Shown piece by piece: positions 10,871-24,752 of a stretch of DNA of 64,000 bases. Source of the stretch: Eriocheir sinensis (lineage: Eukaryota; Arthropoda; Malacostraca; Decapoda; Varunidae); NCBI RefSeq assembly GCF_024679095.1, contig NW_026111753.1, forward strand, positions 107,501-171,500, read 5' to 3'. Position 1 is the stretch's first letter. Each line of letters begins with the position of its first letter. The position numbers and the translations under genes are program-made. The notes beneath the pieces were generated by a model, which was not told the DNA's origin, searched no databases, and was given only the letters and a program-made list of their open reading frames with translations.

Positions 10871-11038
10871 ACGCTTTGACAAGAGACAACTAATAATAAT
10901 AATGATGCAATTATACGCAGCTAAAAATGCAGACCAGACTATTACAATATCTGGTGGCGCTGCCCTCGGCCACCGTGGGAACAGTCATAGAGAAATAAAA
11001 ATATGAATTGATTGGATAGATTGATTTGAATTGATTGC

Positions 11039-11040
<2 letters not shown>

Positions 11041-11102
<62 letters not shown>
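11041..11102. repeat. (CA)n microsatellite
   Basis: A pure CA array. The unique DNA 11103-11420 after it shows no recognised gene. Confidence 0.98.
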
Positions 11103-11105
<3 letters not shown>

Positions 11106-11419
11106 TCGCATTTCACTGCAAACGTCCTCAATGAAGTGCATCGAGATTCAAAGCTTCACGATGATAATAAACTTTCCTTCCAGTGAGCATGAAGAATAAC
11201 TATGTGCGCAAAAACCAACCACAATTTTAAGGTACGAAGGAAGGAAGGATGCGCTACAATATAATGCAAGGACGAGCGGCGGGACCAGCATCTCCAAGGG
11301 CGCGGCCGGCACGGTGATGTGATTGACTGCCTCAGGTAATAGGGAGGTGCAGGCGCCGTCGGGAGGAGCGTCACCTGTCTACCGCCTCCCTGACCTACCG
11401 TAAGGGAAGACTGGATGCG

Positions 11420-12339
<920 letters not shown>

Positions 12340-12340
<1 letters not shown>

Positions 12341-12344
12341 ATTA

Positions 12345-12401
<57 letters not shown>

Positions 12402-12500
12402 GCTTCATATTATTATCATTATTATCATCATCATCTACTTCTTCTTATCATCAACATCATCATCATCATCATCACCACCATATTATTATTCCCAGCATCA
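12340..12500. repeat. (ATT)n with (CAT)n tail
   Basis: A pure ATT array (about 12349-12400) followed by a degenerate ATC/CAT region. Confidence 0.93.
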
Positions 12501-12959
12501 GCTCCATTCCATAGTTGTATAAAGGTGAAATGTCAAGACCCCGCAAGTGTCCCCCTTGCCCCCCCTTCCACCTACTCATCTCCAGAACTCGCCCATCGAC
12601 TGCTGTCAGAAACTTTCCTTAAACCTGCTCACACCACCACCACAACAACAAAAAAAGCCTGCCTGCCCTCCTGCTTACCCGTTTGCTTGCCTTTTTTTTC
12701 TTTTTCTATTTTTTTTTTTTGTTCGCTTTCTGCCTGACAACACGCTAATCAGAGATAACAGATAAAACACACTTTAATACATTACTACTGGACTTGATAT
12801 AAAGAAGTACATGCAGCCACACATGTACATTGTATTACTTAAATTAGGAAAAAAGGAAATGTGAAGGTACAAACCACCCCACTTACTTGTCTGCCACTAT
12901 ATAACATTTACGATGTTGCTTAAACACAAAAAGTCATACATACTCTCCGATCATTATAT

Positions 12960-13215
12960 GTTACGCCCAACACAACAAACCTGGCCTAACAAAACATGAA
13001 TGATCCTAACATTGCCTTACCCTCTCTGACCTGAACAAACCTAATGTATTATGACCCAACCTAAAACAGTTAGATAAGGTCTTGACCCACCCCATCCAAA
13101 CGCACCTGTTCAAACTCAACCAAACTTCGATTAATTCGGTCTAACCTGACCTAACCAAACCAAACGTAACCTGGCAAGACCAGACTAGTCCAAGCCTTAC
13201 CTAATTCACCTTCAC
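12960..13215. repeat. Degenerate CCTAA-rich tract
   Basis: The longest of these tracts: many CCTAAC, ACCTAATG, AACCTAAAAC and GACCTAACC words, again C-rich on top. It ends about 110 bp before the tRNA-Ser gene. Confidence 0.6.
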
Positions 13216-13324
13216 AAATGAAAAGTACCTCCTCACCGTGCCTCTGACTAGAAGGAAATGATAAAAAAAGGTCCCTGTCGGTCACTGCTTACTAGTAATA
13301 AAACTAGAAGGTAAATGTTACTAA

Positions 13325-13406
13325 GCAGTGATGGCCGAGTGGTTAAGGCGTCTGACTAGAAATCAGATGGGATCTTCCCGCGTAGGTTCGAATCCTACTC
13401 ACTGCG
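13325..13406 (+). tRNA. tRNA-Ser (anticodon AGA)
   Basis: An 82-nt gene that folds into a full cloverleaf with a long variable arm, as expected for serine tRNA. The acceptor stem GCAGTGA (13325-13331) pairs with TCACTGC (13399-13405), with G as discriminator. The anticodon stem TCTGA (13351-13355) pairs with TCAGA (13363-13367) around the loop CTAGAAA, giving anticodon AGA at 13358-13360, which reads serine UCU codons. The T stem is GTAGG (13382-13386) with CCTAC (13394-13398). Both internal polymerase III promoter boxes are intact: A box TGGCCGAGTGG (13332-13342) and B box GGTTCGAATCC (13385-13395). CCA is not encoded and there is no intron. All stems pair, so I take it as functional; it is the one clear host gene in the window. 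Confidence 0.96.
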
Positions 13407-13419
13407 CAATTAAGTGTTG

Positions 13420-13424
13420 TTTTT
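13420..13424 (+). terminator. Polymerase III T-run terminator of tRNA-Ser
   Basis: A run of five T starting 14 nt after the tRNA 3' end, matching the T-run that ends polymerase III transcripts. Confidence 0.75.
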
Positions 13425-13437
13425 ATATTTTACAGTG

Positions 13438-13650
13438 ATCCGCAGAGCAGTGGTTGATACACTGGGGTTACAAACAAGAGACTCCGGACGCATTCCCAGG
13501 AGTGAAGACGGATGGGCAGTTACACCTGTGCCACAGGTCCACCTGACTGTGTGGCACCGCGCAGCAGCCGAGAGTTGTCCCCCCCACCGGGGGAGGTGGA
13601 CTGGCAGCGCCAAAGCCATGAAACTCAAAGGTTAAAACCCAAGTCCTTTA
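13438..13650 (+). mobile_element. tRNA-derived SINE, about 210 bp
   Basis: It begins with a tRNA-like head: GCAGAGCAGTGGTTGATACA in the position of an A box, TTACAAAC at the anticodon region and GGACGCATTCCCAGG in the place of the B box (degenerate). The body has GACGGATGGGCAGTTACACC and CCACAGGTCCACC, words I associate with decapod tRNA-SINEs. Its head lies 32 nt after the tRNA-Ser gene. The 3' boundary is approximate and no clean target duplication is seen. The B box has lost the conserved GTTCGA, so this copy is probably inactive. Confidence 0.65.
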
Positions 13651-13734
13651 CACCCAGGGGACATTAATTTGAAGCTCCGTTCAAGACGATAGAGGTAAGC
13701 GAATTACACACACAGGGAAGCATGCCTAGGACAC

Positions 13735-14290
13735 ACCTGGTTCACTCTGCCTACCAGTCTTCCTCTCTTTCCTCTTTTGTTTCAATCAGCTCCTTCCTTC
13801 TCCTTTCCCTTCCCAACATCAATCTGCCTTTTCTTCCCTTAAATCTCTTCCTTCCATCTAACCCTCTCCTTTCTTCACTTTCTCCTTCTCTTAGCTACCT
13901 GTTCAAAACCTCTCCCCCCTCAACCTCTCCCTTTCCATCCACCTTCAACCATTACCCCGTCGTCCTCTTATCTTACCTGGGCGCTTGTCCGTCCATCAGT
14001 CTATCCCTCTCCTCTCTCTCTCTCTCTTCCTTCCTCTTCTTTCCCCTTAGCTACACGACACCTCCTCCTCCTCCTCCTCCTCTTCTTCCTTTCCCGTCTT
14101 CTCTTTCAATCACCCCCGGTACACCCCCTCTCCCTCCCTTCCACTCTCTCTTCCCCCCTTTCCCCTTACCATAATTACCTACACATTCACCTCTTTTTCT
14201 CCTCGTCCCCCTTTCCCCCCTTACCTTACCTGCCTGTGTACCTGACCTGCTCGCCCCCCCCCCCTCCCTCCTCCCTCAGGCTGCCGTAAA
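13735..14290. repeat. Long pyrimidine-rich block
   Basis: About 550 bp in which the top strand is almost all C and T (CTCTTCC, TCCTCCTCC, CCCCC runs). The 150-residue Ser/Leu/Pro frame through it is a composition effect. Such tracts can form triplex DNA; no gene is proposed. Confidence 0.75.
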
Positions 14291-14505
14291 CACGCATTGC
14301 AGGGTTTCCAGGAGGCAGTCTGTTAAGCTGAATTATATAATGACGCATTTTTCTCTATAATCAGTTGTATTGATTTTCTTTACGGTTATTATTATTATTC
14401 CCGCGCTGGTGTGATGGTATGGCACTTGGGTCTAATGTGGAGTTTAGCACCGATATTACTTTTTATTATACCTTTGTGTTTAGTAGCCGTTTCATTTTTT
14501 TTAAT

Positions 14506-14840
14506 GGGGTTGAAGCAAGTTTTTTTTCTTCACTTTTTAAGTCTTTATGTTGATGTTTATTCTTCAACACTACAATATTAAACACATTCCCTGTCCCTGC
14601 ATCCTTTTTTTTATTTCCTCCTTTTAACGTTCTAAGTCTTCATGTCAATGTTCGTTCTTTGACACTATATTATCAAACACACTGCCTGCCTCTGGGTACT
14701 TAATAGGCGGCTAAGTGAAGCAAGTTCTTGTTTTCGTTTTACTAACACTAAAATCCTGTTTGTGTTGATGCTTACTCCTAAACTCTATAAAAGATAATAG
14801 ATAGCACATAAAAGATAATGGATTGTCTGCCTGCCTCAGA
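14506..14840 (+). repeat. Three diverged tandem units of about 110 bp
   Basis: Unit 1 (about 14510-14610) and unit 2 (about 14620-14705) share AAGTCTT.ATGT..ATGTT..TTCTT..ACACTA and TTAAACACATTCCCTG / TCAAACACACTGCCTG. Unit 3 (about 14717-14835) repeats GAAGCAAGTT from unit 1 and ends TGTCTGCCTGCCTC. Confidence 0.65.
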
Positions 14841-14999
14841 ATTACAACTCTTTTCCTCATCCTATCCCCATCCCTATCACATGACCTCGCGCCTCCAACA
14901 AAAACTAAGAAGAGGAGGAAAATCAGGTCACCTCAAAACACTAAAGAAAACACTGCATACTTTATACCTTTCATTTGGTACCTACAAAAGACAAATCAA

Positions 15000-15659
15000 G
15001 GGCAAAGCAAACTGGAAAAAGAGTTGTCCGTAACGCATCGCTCGGTATAAAGGGAGACAAAGGACGATAAAGTAAAACATGACAAATGGGTGAGTATACA
15101 AGGAACGTCATGAGAGTTTGCTTATGGCGTTCTCCCAAAGTCTTCTCTCTTTTAAGGCGCGGACACTCTCAAGGCATCTTAATCTATCGTTGTTGTTTTT
15201 TTCGCTTTTTTTTTATTACAGTAGCTTTCTCTTCACCTTCAACAGCAGGTCACTAACTTCGCAACTGCAACTAAAAATCGCACCGAAGCTCACTGGATCT
15301 GCGGGAAATACATGGACAAAAAACCGCCTTGAGTCCATGCTTCTACTTGCACACCCAATTCGTAGTGCAGCTACTTTGCGAAATTATGACTCCTTACCGT
15401 TATCTAAACTAGAGCAGCGGTAGGTGTAAGGAGACAAAGTATGGCAGTCTGTTAGTAGGTCAAGATAGGCTGATGAATTGATACGTAAGTAGGTAGGTAG
15501 GTAGGTTGGTTGTTATGCGAGCAGGAAGATAAAAAAAAAATAATAATATAGGCATTTGGGTGAGCAGGTTAACAGATAAGTAGGTAGAAGCAGGTAAACT
15601 TGAGGTAAGTAGGTAGGTAAGTAGGCAGATGGGTGAGTTTTTTTGCGTCACCTGATCCG

Positions 15660-15660
<1 letters not shown>
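15000..15660. other. Unassigned DNA with a GTAGGTAG tract
   Basis: Contains imperfect TAGG tetranucleotide tracts at about 15487-15510 and 15580-15630. The 101-residue + frame at 15118-15423 shows no family motifs. Confidence 0.5.

Positions 15661-15714
<54 letters not shown>
15661..15714. repeat. (CA)n microsatellite
   Basis: A pure CA array of 54 bp. Confidence 0.98.
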
Positions 15715-15716
<2 letters not shown>

Positions 15717-15829
15717 CACGCCGTCATTCTAACCATCCCTCACGCCACACAGCCCGTCGCCTGCCATCACACTAATAGCGATGCAAGTCAGTCATTCTCG
15801 CCGTCACAATAATCACCGTCATCGCGCGG

Positions 15830-16050
15830 AGCTGGAAATAAAAAGGCTGCCATATACACCTCTACCTAGAAAGAACGAGTTGCAGTTACATTATCCTTCG
15901 TCAACAGGTAACCAACCACTCTGCCAGCCACTACTTCATATACGTACCCACCCACCTGGACTAGAAACAAAACAGCTGGCATATATCTCTACCTAGAAAG
16001 AGAGATGCAGTTTTATTATCCTTCCTCGCCAACCAGCCAACCATCCAGCC
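15830..16050 (+). repeat. Tandem duplication, about 135-140 bp unit
   Basis: GCTGCCATATACACCTCTAC (15847) and GCTGGCATATATCTCTAC (15975) begin two copies that both continue CTAGAAAGA..GA..TGCAGTT..ATTATCCTTC and then an AACCAACCA stretch. Confidence 0.75.
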
Positions 16051-16570
16051 AGACAGTCAGCCAGCCAGCACTCCCTTCATCCCTACTTACCCTCCCACCT
16101 GTTTACCCACCCACCTGCCCACCTGCCTACCTGCCCGGCTGCATGTCTGGTCCACTGTGGCTCTTAACAAGGTGTACCAGGGAAATGGTGCAGGCAACCG
16201 ACATTAAAACCTGAAGTAACTGCCAGAGGAATAGGATAATAAGCGTCCATAAGCGAGGCCATTCTCATTCGTTCTGTTCGCATGACGCGCTTCAAACTCC
16301 CATAAGAAATCGTCTAAATAATGTGATTGAATGCTATTTACGAGGAAACGACTCAAATTAATGAGCGCAAACACGGATTTATGTTTCGGCGGTGTAATGG
16401 AAGGGGGTAGGGGTTGAGGCGGGGGCGGAGTGGGGGGCGGGGAGGAAGGGTGGAGGGGGAAGGGAATTATACACACAAATAAAATAGATTCATAGTAATG
16501 GTACGTCATGGAATTTAATGACACTAATGGGGGACCGGTGATGGTATTTGTGAGATGGAATTAATGGTCG
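16051..16570. other. CCACCTGCC-rich tract, then unassigned DNA
   Basis: 16050-16140 is a degenerate CCTACCTGCC-type repeat. 16400-16460 is G-rich on the top strand (GGGGGCGGAGTGGGG). No gene. Confidence 0.5.
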
Positions 16571-16572
16571 TG

Positions 16573-16651
<79 letters not shown>

Positions 16652-16672
16652 GGTGGGTGGGTGGGTGTGGGT
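16573..16672. repeat. (GT)n followed by (GGGT)n
   Basis: A GT array (16573-16641) passes into six or seven GGGT units (16642-16672). Runs of three G separated by single T fit the G-quadruplex pattern on the top strand. Confidence 0.95.
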
Positions 16673-16784
16673 GTTTGAGGGAAGGGAAAGGAAAGAGAGA
16701 GAAAGATCAAAGAACATCGATTAACAAGATCATTAGTAAAAGTAAGAACGGTAATGATATATTGAACAACAGTAATATAGCTCC

Positions 16785-16831
<47 letters not shown>

Positions 16832-16945
16832 TAGGGAGAAAGTAGGAAGGAGAGAGGAGGGTTCAAAGAAACACTGAATAACAAGTAGGTATATTATAAG
16901 AAATCGATAGTGAACAACGATACGGCTCCGTGTGTGTGTAAGGGC
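16673..16945 (+). repeat. Two tandem units each ending in a GT array
   Basis: Unit 1 (16673-16831) and unit 2 (16832-16945) share GGGAGAA/GGGAAGG, TCAAAGAA, A(T/A)TAACAAG, GAACAAC and GCTCCGYGTGTGTG. Each unit ends in a GT run; the one in unit 1 has grown to about 45 bp (16787-16831), while that in unit 2 is 8 bp. Confidence 0.8.
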
Positions 16946-17073
16946 CCTTGATAAGTGACGTGATATCAAGGTCAACTTATAAAGGAGACGAAGTAATAAT
17001 CTAGTTATATATTAAAATGATTATGATTACAAAGCTAGTCGACTCGAGGTAAAATATGGGAGGTATATAGAAA

Positions 17074-17076
<3 letters not shown>

Positions 17077-17125
<49 letters not shown>
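17077..17125. repeat. (CA)n microsatellite
   Basis: A pure CA array of about 49 bp. Confidence 0.98.
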
Positions 17126-17126
<1 letters not shown>

Positions 17127-17247
17127 GACATGCGTTTGATTATAATTCTAAGCATGGCCAGTGCAGGAGTGCGGCACCTAGCAGGCCACGCGTTAAGAGG
17201 CGAGCGGAATAAAAATAAAATGGGGAAAAAAAAAACTTGGGAAGGAA

Positions 17248-19150
17248 GAGAATGATGTGCAGTGAAGTGGGACGTTGAGGAGGGGATAGGTGATGTACGG
17301 TGAAGTGAGACGTTGAGGAGGGGATAGGTGATGTGCGGTGAAGTGGGGCGTTGAGGAGGGGATAGGTGATGTGCGGTGAAGTGGGGCGTTGAGGAGGGAT
17401 AGGTGATGTGCGGTGAATTGGGGGGTTGAGGTGGGCTAGGTGATGGGGGGGGAAGTGGGGCGTGGAGGAGGGGATAGGTGATGTACGGTGAAGTGGGGCG
17501 TTGAGGAGGGATAGGTGATGTGCGGTGAAGTGGGGCGTTGAGGAGGGGATAGGTGATGTACGGTGAAGTGGGGCGTTGAGGAGGGATAGGTGATGTACGG
17601 TGAAGTGGGGCGTTGAGGAGGGATAGGTGATGTACGGTGAAGTGGGGCGTTGAGGAGGGGATAGGTGATGTACGGTGAAGTGGGGCGTTGAGGAGGGGAG
17701 GTGATGTACGGTGAAGTGGGGCGTTGAGGAGGGATAGGTGATGTACGGTGAAGTGGGGCGTTGAGGAGGGGATAGGTGATGTGCGGTGAAGTGGGGCGTT
17801 GAGGAGGGGATAGGTGATGTGCGGTGAAGTGGGGCGTTGAGGAGGGATAGGTGATGTGCGGTGAAGTGGGGCGTTGAGGAGGGGATAGGTGATGTACGGT
17901 GAAGTGGGGCGTTGAGGAGGGATAGGTGATGTGAGGTGAAGTGGGGCGTTGAGGAGGGATAGGTGATGTGCGGTGAAGTGGGGCGTTGAGGAGGGATAGG
18001 TGATGTGCGGTGAAGTGGGGCGTTGAGGAGGGATAGGTGATGTGCGGTGAAGTGGGGCGTTGAGGAGGGATAGATGATGTGCGGTGAAGTGGGGCGTGGA
18101 GGAGGATAGGTGATGTTGGGTGAATTGGGGCGTTGAGGAGGGATAGGTGATGTTCGGTGAAGTGGGGCGTTGAGGAGGGGATAGGTGATGTGCGGTGAAG
18201 TGGGGCGTTGAGGAGGGATAGGGTGATGTGCGGTGAAGTGGGGCGTTGAGGAGGATAGGTGATGTACGGTGAAGTGGGACGTTGAGGAGGGATAGGTGAT
18301 GTGGTGAAGTGGGGCGTTGAGGAGGGATAGATGATGTGCGGTGAAGTGGGGCGTTGAGGAGGGAATAATGATGTGCGGTGAAGTGGGGCGTTGAGGAGGG
18401 ATAGATGATGTGCGGTGAAGTGGGGCGTTGAGGAGGGATAGGTGATGTGCGGTGAAGTGGGGCGTTGAGGAGGATAGGTGATGTGCGGTGAAGTGGGGCG
18501 TTGAGGAGGGATAGATGATGTGCGGTGAAGTGGGGCGTTGAGGAGGGATAGATCATGTGAGGTGAAGAGGGGCGTTGAGGAGGGATAGATGATGTGCGGT
18601 GAAGTGGGGCGTTGAGGAGGGGATAGGTGATGTGCGGTGAAGTGGGGCGTTGAGGAGGGATAGATGATGTGCGGTGAAGTGGGGCGTTGAGGAGGGGATA
18701 GGTGATGTGCGGTGAAGTGGGGCGTTGAGGAGGGATAGATGATGTGCGGTGAAGTGGGGCGTTGAGGAGGGATAGGTGATGTGCGGTGAAGTGGGGCGTT
18801 GAGGAGGGATAGATGATGTGCGGTGAAGTGGGGCGTTGAGGAGGATAGGTGATGCGGTGAAGTGGGGCGTTGAGGAGGGATAGGTGATGTGCGGTGAAGT
18901 GGGGCGTTGAGGAGGGATAGATGATGTGCGGTGAAGTGGGGCGTTGAGGAGGGATAGATGATGTGCGGTGAAGTGGGGCGTTGAGGAGGGATAGATGATG
19001 TGCGGTGAAGTGGGGCGTTGAGGAGGGGATAGGTGATGTGCGGTGAAGTGGGGCGTTGAGGAGGGATAGGTGATGTGCGGTGAAGTGGGGCGTTGAGGAG
19101 GGATAGATGATGTGCGGTGAAGTGGGGCGTTGAGGAGGAAGGGTGATAGA
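17248..19150. repeat. 37/38-bp minisatellite, about 50 units
   Basis: Tandem array with the monomer approximating GGTGATGTGCGGTGAAGTG plus GGGCGTTGAGGAGGGATA, 37 bp, with 38-bp forms carrying one extra G (GGGGATA) and a few shorter ones. Variants are not evenly spread: TGTACGG units occur only left of about 18270, TAGATGATG units only right of about 18065. The first units have GGGACG in place of GGGGCG. Because no stop arises in any minus-strand frame of the monomer, the array gives long proline/serine/histidine frames on the minus strand (17075-18556 and 18553-19242); these are not genes. It is G-rich on top. Confidence 0.97.
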
Positions 19151-19600
19151 ACGAAAAAAAAAAGATGGAGAAGTAAAGAGAGAAAAGAAGCGCTAAAATA
19201 TATATCCAACGGCTTTAAGGGATATTTCTTACCGAGTTTCAAATATTTTTTTCATTAGGCCTACACTCGTTGGCATTTGTGAGTGCCGAAGATCCTGAGG
19301 AAAATAAAGGTAAACGATTTTTTTCTTTTCTGGAGGAGCAGATAAAATATGTGAGCGGGGAAAGTCTAAAAGGTCTGTGGAATGTTGTAGGAATCACTGA
19401 GTTTCCAACGTTCTATTGTATATAAAGGAAACTAGTCTTAAGATATGCGTAAGTAAACCTAGGTGAAAACAGAAGTTAATGAACATTTTCTGGATATTTT
19501 TTTTTTTCCCTCCTAAGGTGATCAAATAAGATTATTAGTTAGTCCTATGGTGATCGTGTTTGGGCTGCGTAATTATCATATCTTCAAGTTGATTTAACTG
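19151..19600. other. Unassigned AT-rich DNA
   Basis: No repeat or gene recognised between the minisatellite and the LINE tail. Confidence 0.5.
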
Positions 19601-19604
19601 TGAT

Positions 19605-19905
19605 TATTATTAATAGATACAACACAAGAAATGTAGTCGATATGCGGATGTAGCGATGGATTTTTCGTGGTACCTAGAGAGGGTAAAATAAGACACGTTA
19701 ACATCCTCGGAACAGAGAGAGCCACGGAAGCGCCAGGGAAAGAAGTAATAGAAGCAAGACTGAGAGGGTAAGGACACGTGATGAGGAGAGAGGAAGGACT
19801 ATATTGAAAGACAGCGAAAATAGAAGTACAGGTTAGTATGGAGAGAGGGGACAGGTGTAAGTATGGATTGTGTAAAGGAAGACATGAATGAGACAAAAAC
19901 ATCAA
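19605..19905 (+). pseudogene. RTE-type LINE reverse transcriptase C-terminal remnant, unit 1
   Basis: With stops and frameshifts skipped, the + strand reads MRM-RWIFRGT (about 19640), then VNILGTERA and KEVIEARLRG-GHVMRREEG (about 19745-19800) and IEVQVSMERGDRCKYG. This is the tail of RTE-like LINE proteins, whose family pattern is RMLRW...IRG...EARLRWFGHV.RR and MEV.G.R.RGRPK.RW. Start and end are not preserved; the piece is dead. Confidence 0.75.
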
Positions 19906-19914
19906 TTATAAAAG

Positions 19915-20040
19915 GAGTGTTTAGGAAGACAAGTCATGAGAGTGGAAGTACAGGGTAGTAGGGAAAGAGGGGGAGAAAGGAAGAAGTGGAAGGATGGAAT
20001 GTGTAACGGAAAAAATTAGAAGCAAAAACATCAGTGACCC
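19915..20040 (+). pseudogene. RTE-type LINE tail, unit 2 (tandem copy)
   Basis: MRVEVQGSRERGGERKKWKD (about 19936) repeats the last motif of unit 1 in a better preserved form, closer to the family pattern MEV.G.R.RGR.K.RW.D. The two lie in direct orientation about 115 bp apart, so a local duplication or two truncated insertions are both possible. Confidence 0.7.
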
Positions 20041-21199
<1,159 letters not shown>

Positions 21200-21200
<1 letters not shown>

Positions 21201-21738
21201 CTTTATGTCGAGAGGCGCCGGAGGAATACCAATGAAGGAGGCGACCGAGGTGTTTCTTGTGCTGGTAAAAAAGTTAAAAAAAAAAATATTTATAACGAAA
21301 AAAAAAAGAACCTAAAAGAACATGGCCGTCCTACAAGGAGGAAGAGAGAAGGTGGAGGGAGGGAGAAGAGGAGGAGAAGGAAAAAGAAGACTGGTAGATG
21401 TGAGGTGGAGAAAGAGGAGGATGAAAAGACTAATGATGGTGAGGAGGAAGAGGAGGTAGATGGTGAAGAAGACAATGATGATGATGAACAGATAGAAACA
21501 TGGAAACATTGAAAGGTAGACAAAAGGAAGCCTATATTGGCACATTACGAGTATGCCCGCTATGGTGATTTAATCTACTCGACCATGACAATGACGACGT
21601 AATAGAAACAAGAAAAAATATAACAAAAACAAGAAAAGAACTGAAACCGGAAGCAGGAAAAGAGTATAAAAAAAAAGAATTGAAGGGGAACAGAAGAGGT
21701 AAGAATACAAAAAAGCTTAGAAGGAGGAAGAGGAGGAG

Positions 21739-21770
<32 letters not shown>

Positions 21771-21790
21771 CCAGTGGAGCTATTATTTCA
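21200..21790. repeat. Purine-rich block
   Basis: The top strand is dominated by GAAGAGGAGG and AAAAAGAA words (two sub-blocks, 21260-21515 and 21600-21775). The Lys/Glu/Arg-rich frames are a composition effect. Confidence 0.7.
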
Positions 21791-21914
21791 TCCCCACGTT
21801 TTCTTTGCAGGCTGATCAACATTCGCGTCGCATCTGTTTGGTTACGTGCAAAGGCTTTTATTTTTTTTTACTCCCGAGGTCTTTAAATGGCACATCGAGA
21901 GATTACATCGATTG

Positions 21915-22147
<233 letters not shown>

Positions 22148-22179
22148 TGTCAAAATGGAGTCAGGTAAAGGCAAAACTG

Positions 22180-22256
22180 GGGAGATACTTTATAGCCGCG
22201 CGGGACCTCAGAGCTCATCTCCGTCTCATTGGAGTGATAACCGGTATTGTGGTAAA
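22180..22256 (-). mobile_element. SINE family C tail fragment
   Basis: TATAGCCGCGCGGGACCTCA followed by GCTCATCTCCGTCTCATTGG matches the 3' segment of the SINE at 59.69-59.96 kb and the two copies near 63.4 and 63.5 kb. Only the tail is present. Confidence 0.7.
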
Positions 22257-22379
22257 AAGAAACCTTCAACAATGAAACAAGAAAGTCGAAATTCATGTAG
22301 GAAGGAAGAAGAGCTGGAAGATTTACACGGAAAGCTAAAATTTGAGGAAAGAGACAAACTAAACAAAGAGTGACTTCCT

Positions 22380-22860
22380 AACCTCCTTTCCTCCTGTTTT
22401 CCTTCTCATTGTCTTTTTCTCCCTTTTCCGTTCACCTTAGCATTTTACGTCTTTCCTTCCTTCTCTTTTCCTCCTCAAATATTTCCACAAACTTCATCTT
22501 CCCTGCCTTCATTTTATTTCCTCTATGCCAAACGTTCCTCCTTCCTCTCCTTAGATTCTTTCCCTTCCATTTTCTTTTACCTTCTCTTCGTCAAAATCTC
22601 CGTTTCTCCTTCATCCCTAAGGCCTCCTCTCACACCTTCCCAGCATGCCTATCAGTCTTCTCTCCTGCACTCACAAACATCCTCTTCCTATATAATTATC
22701 TTCCATCCCTCCATTTTCCCCACATTTCTCATTTGACTTCCTTCTTTTCCCGGCCTCCCAAGCCTTCGATCTCTGTTTCCTCCTTCTCTTCTTCTTTTCC
22801 CTCACTCCTCTCCTCTCTATCACCCTCCTTCCTACCGTATAGCTCAAGCAAGGAGGAAAA
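22380..22860. repeat. Pyrimidine-rich block
   Basis: About 480 bp of C/T-dominated top strand (TTCCTCCTT, CTTCCCTCC). The 154-residue Ser/Phe/Leu frame is not a gene. Confidence 0.7.
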
Positions 22861-23355
<495 letters not shown>

Positions 23356-23450
23356 CGTTGTATCCACTGTCTTCACCTGCTTATAATCAGCAGCAGTATC
23401 ACTATAAAAACCTCCTGAGGATGGTGATGATATTACCTGCTTGAATGGGG

Positions 23451-23454
<4 letters not shown>

Positions 23455-23529
<75 letters not shown>

Positions 23530-23608
23530 CACAACCGCATCCATCCTTTCTTCCCACAGTGGATGTAGTGAGGGATGGAAGATGACCAGAGAAGGGAATG
23601 ATGGAGGA

Positions 23609-23690
<82 letters not shown>
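23455..23690. repeat. (CT)n-(CA)n and second (CA)n array
   Basis: CT (23455-23496) runs into CA (23497-23526), and after an 83-bp unique spacer a further CA array follows (23610-23690). Confidence 0.97.
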
Positions 23691-23693
<3 letters not shown>

Positions 23694-23764
23694 GAGAGAA
23701 GAGATGTTCCCATGGCAGAAGACCAGGACACTGACTTATTGCGTCCTCAGGTGGTAGTCCCGTT

Positions 23765-23835
23765 AGGCAGTGGTGGTGGTGGTTGTGGTGGTGGTGGTGT
23801 TGGAGGTGGAGGTGGTGGTAGTGGTGGGTTAAGAG
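23765..23835. repeat. (GGT)n-rich imperfect repeat
   Basis: GGTGGTGGT units with GTT and AGG interruptions; a poly-Gly frame arises from it. Confidence 0.85.
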
Positions 23836-23923
23836 GGTGGTAGGAAGGGCGTAAGAGGTGGAAGAAAATTGAAAGAGAAGAAAAGAGAAGGAATGAAAAA
23901 ATCAGAGATGGATGAAGGGAAAC

Positions 23924-24668
<745 letters not shown>

Positions 24669-24751
<83 letters not shown>
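24669..24751. repeat. (CT)n microsatellite
   Basis: About 80 bp of CT preceded by a C run. Confidence 0.97.

Positions 24752-24752
<1 letters not shown>

Noticed and set aside
17075..18556. A 493-codon minus-strand frame rich in Pro, Ser and His
   Set aside because: It is the translation of the 37-bp minisatellite; 3 x 37 gives a 37-residue peptide period, all minus frames are open, and it runs into a CA array. No independent coding evidence.
18553..19242. A 229-codon minus-strand frame
   Set aside because: Same minisatellite, next frame after a unit-length change.
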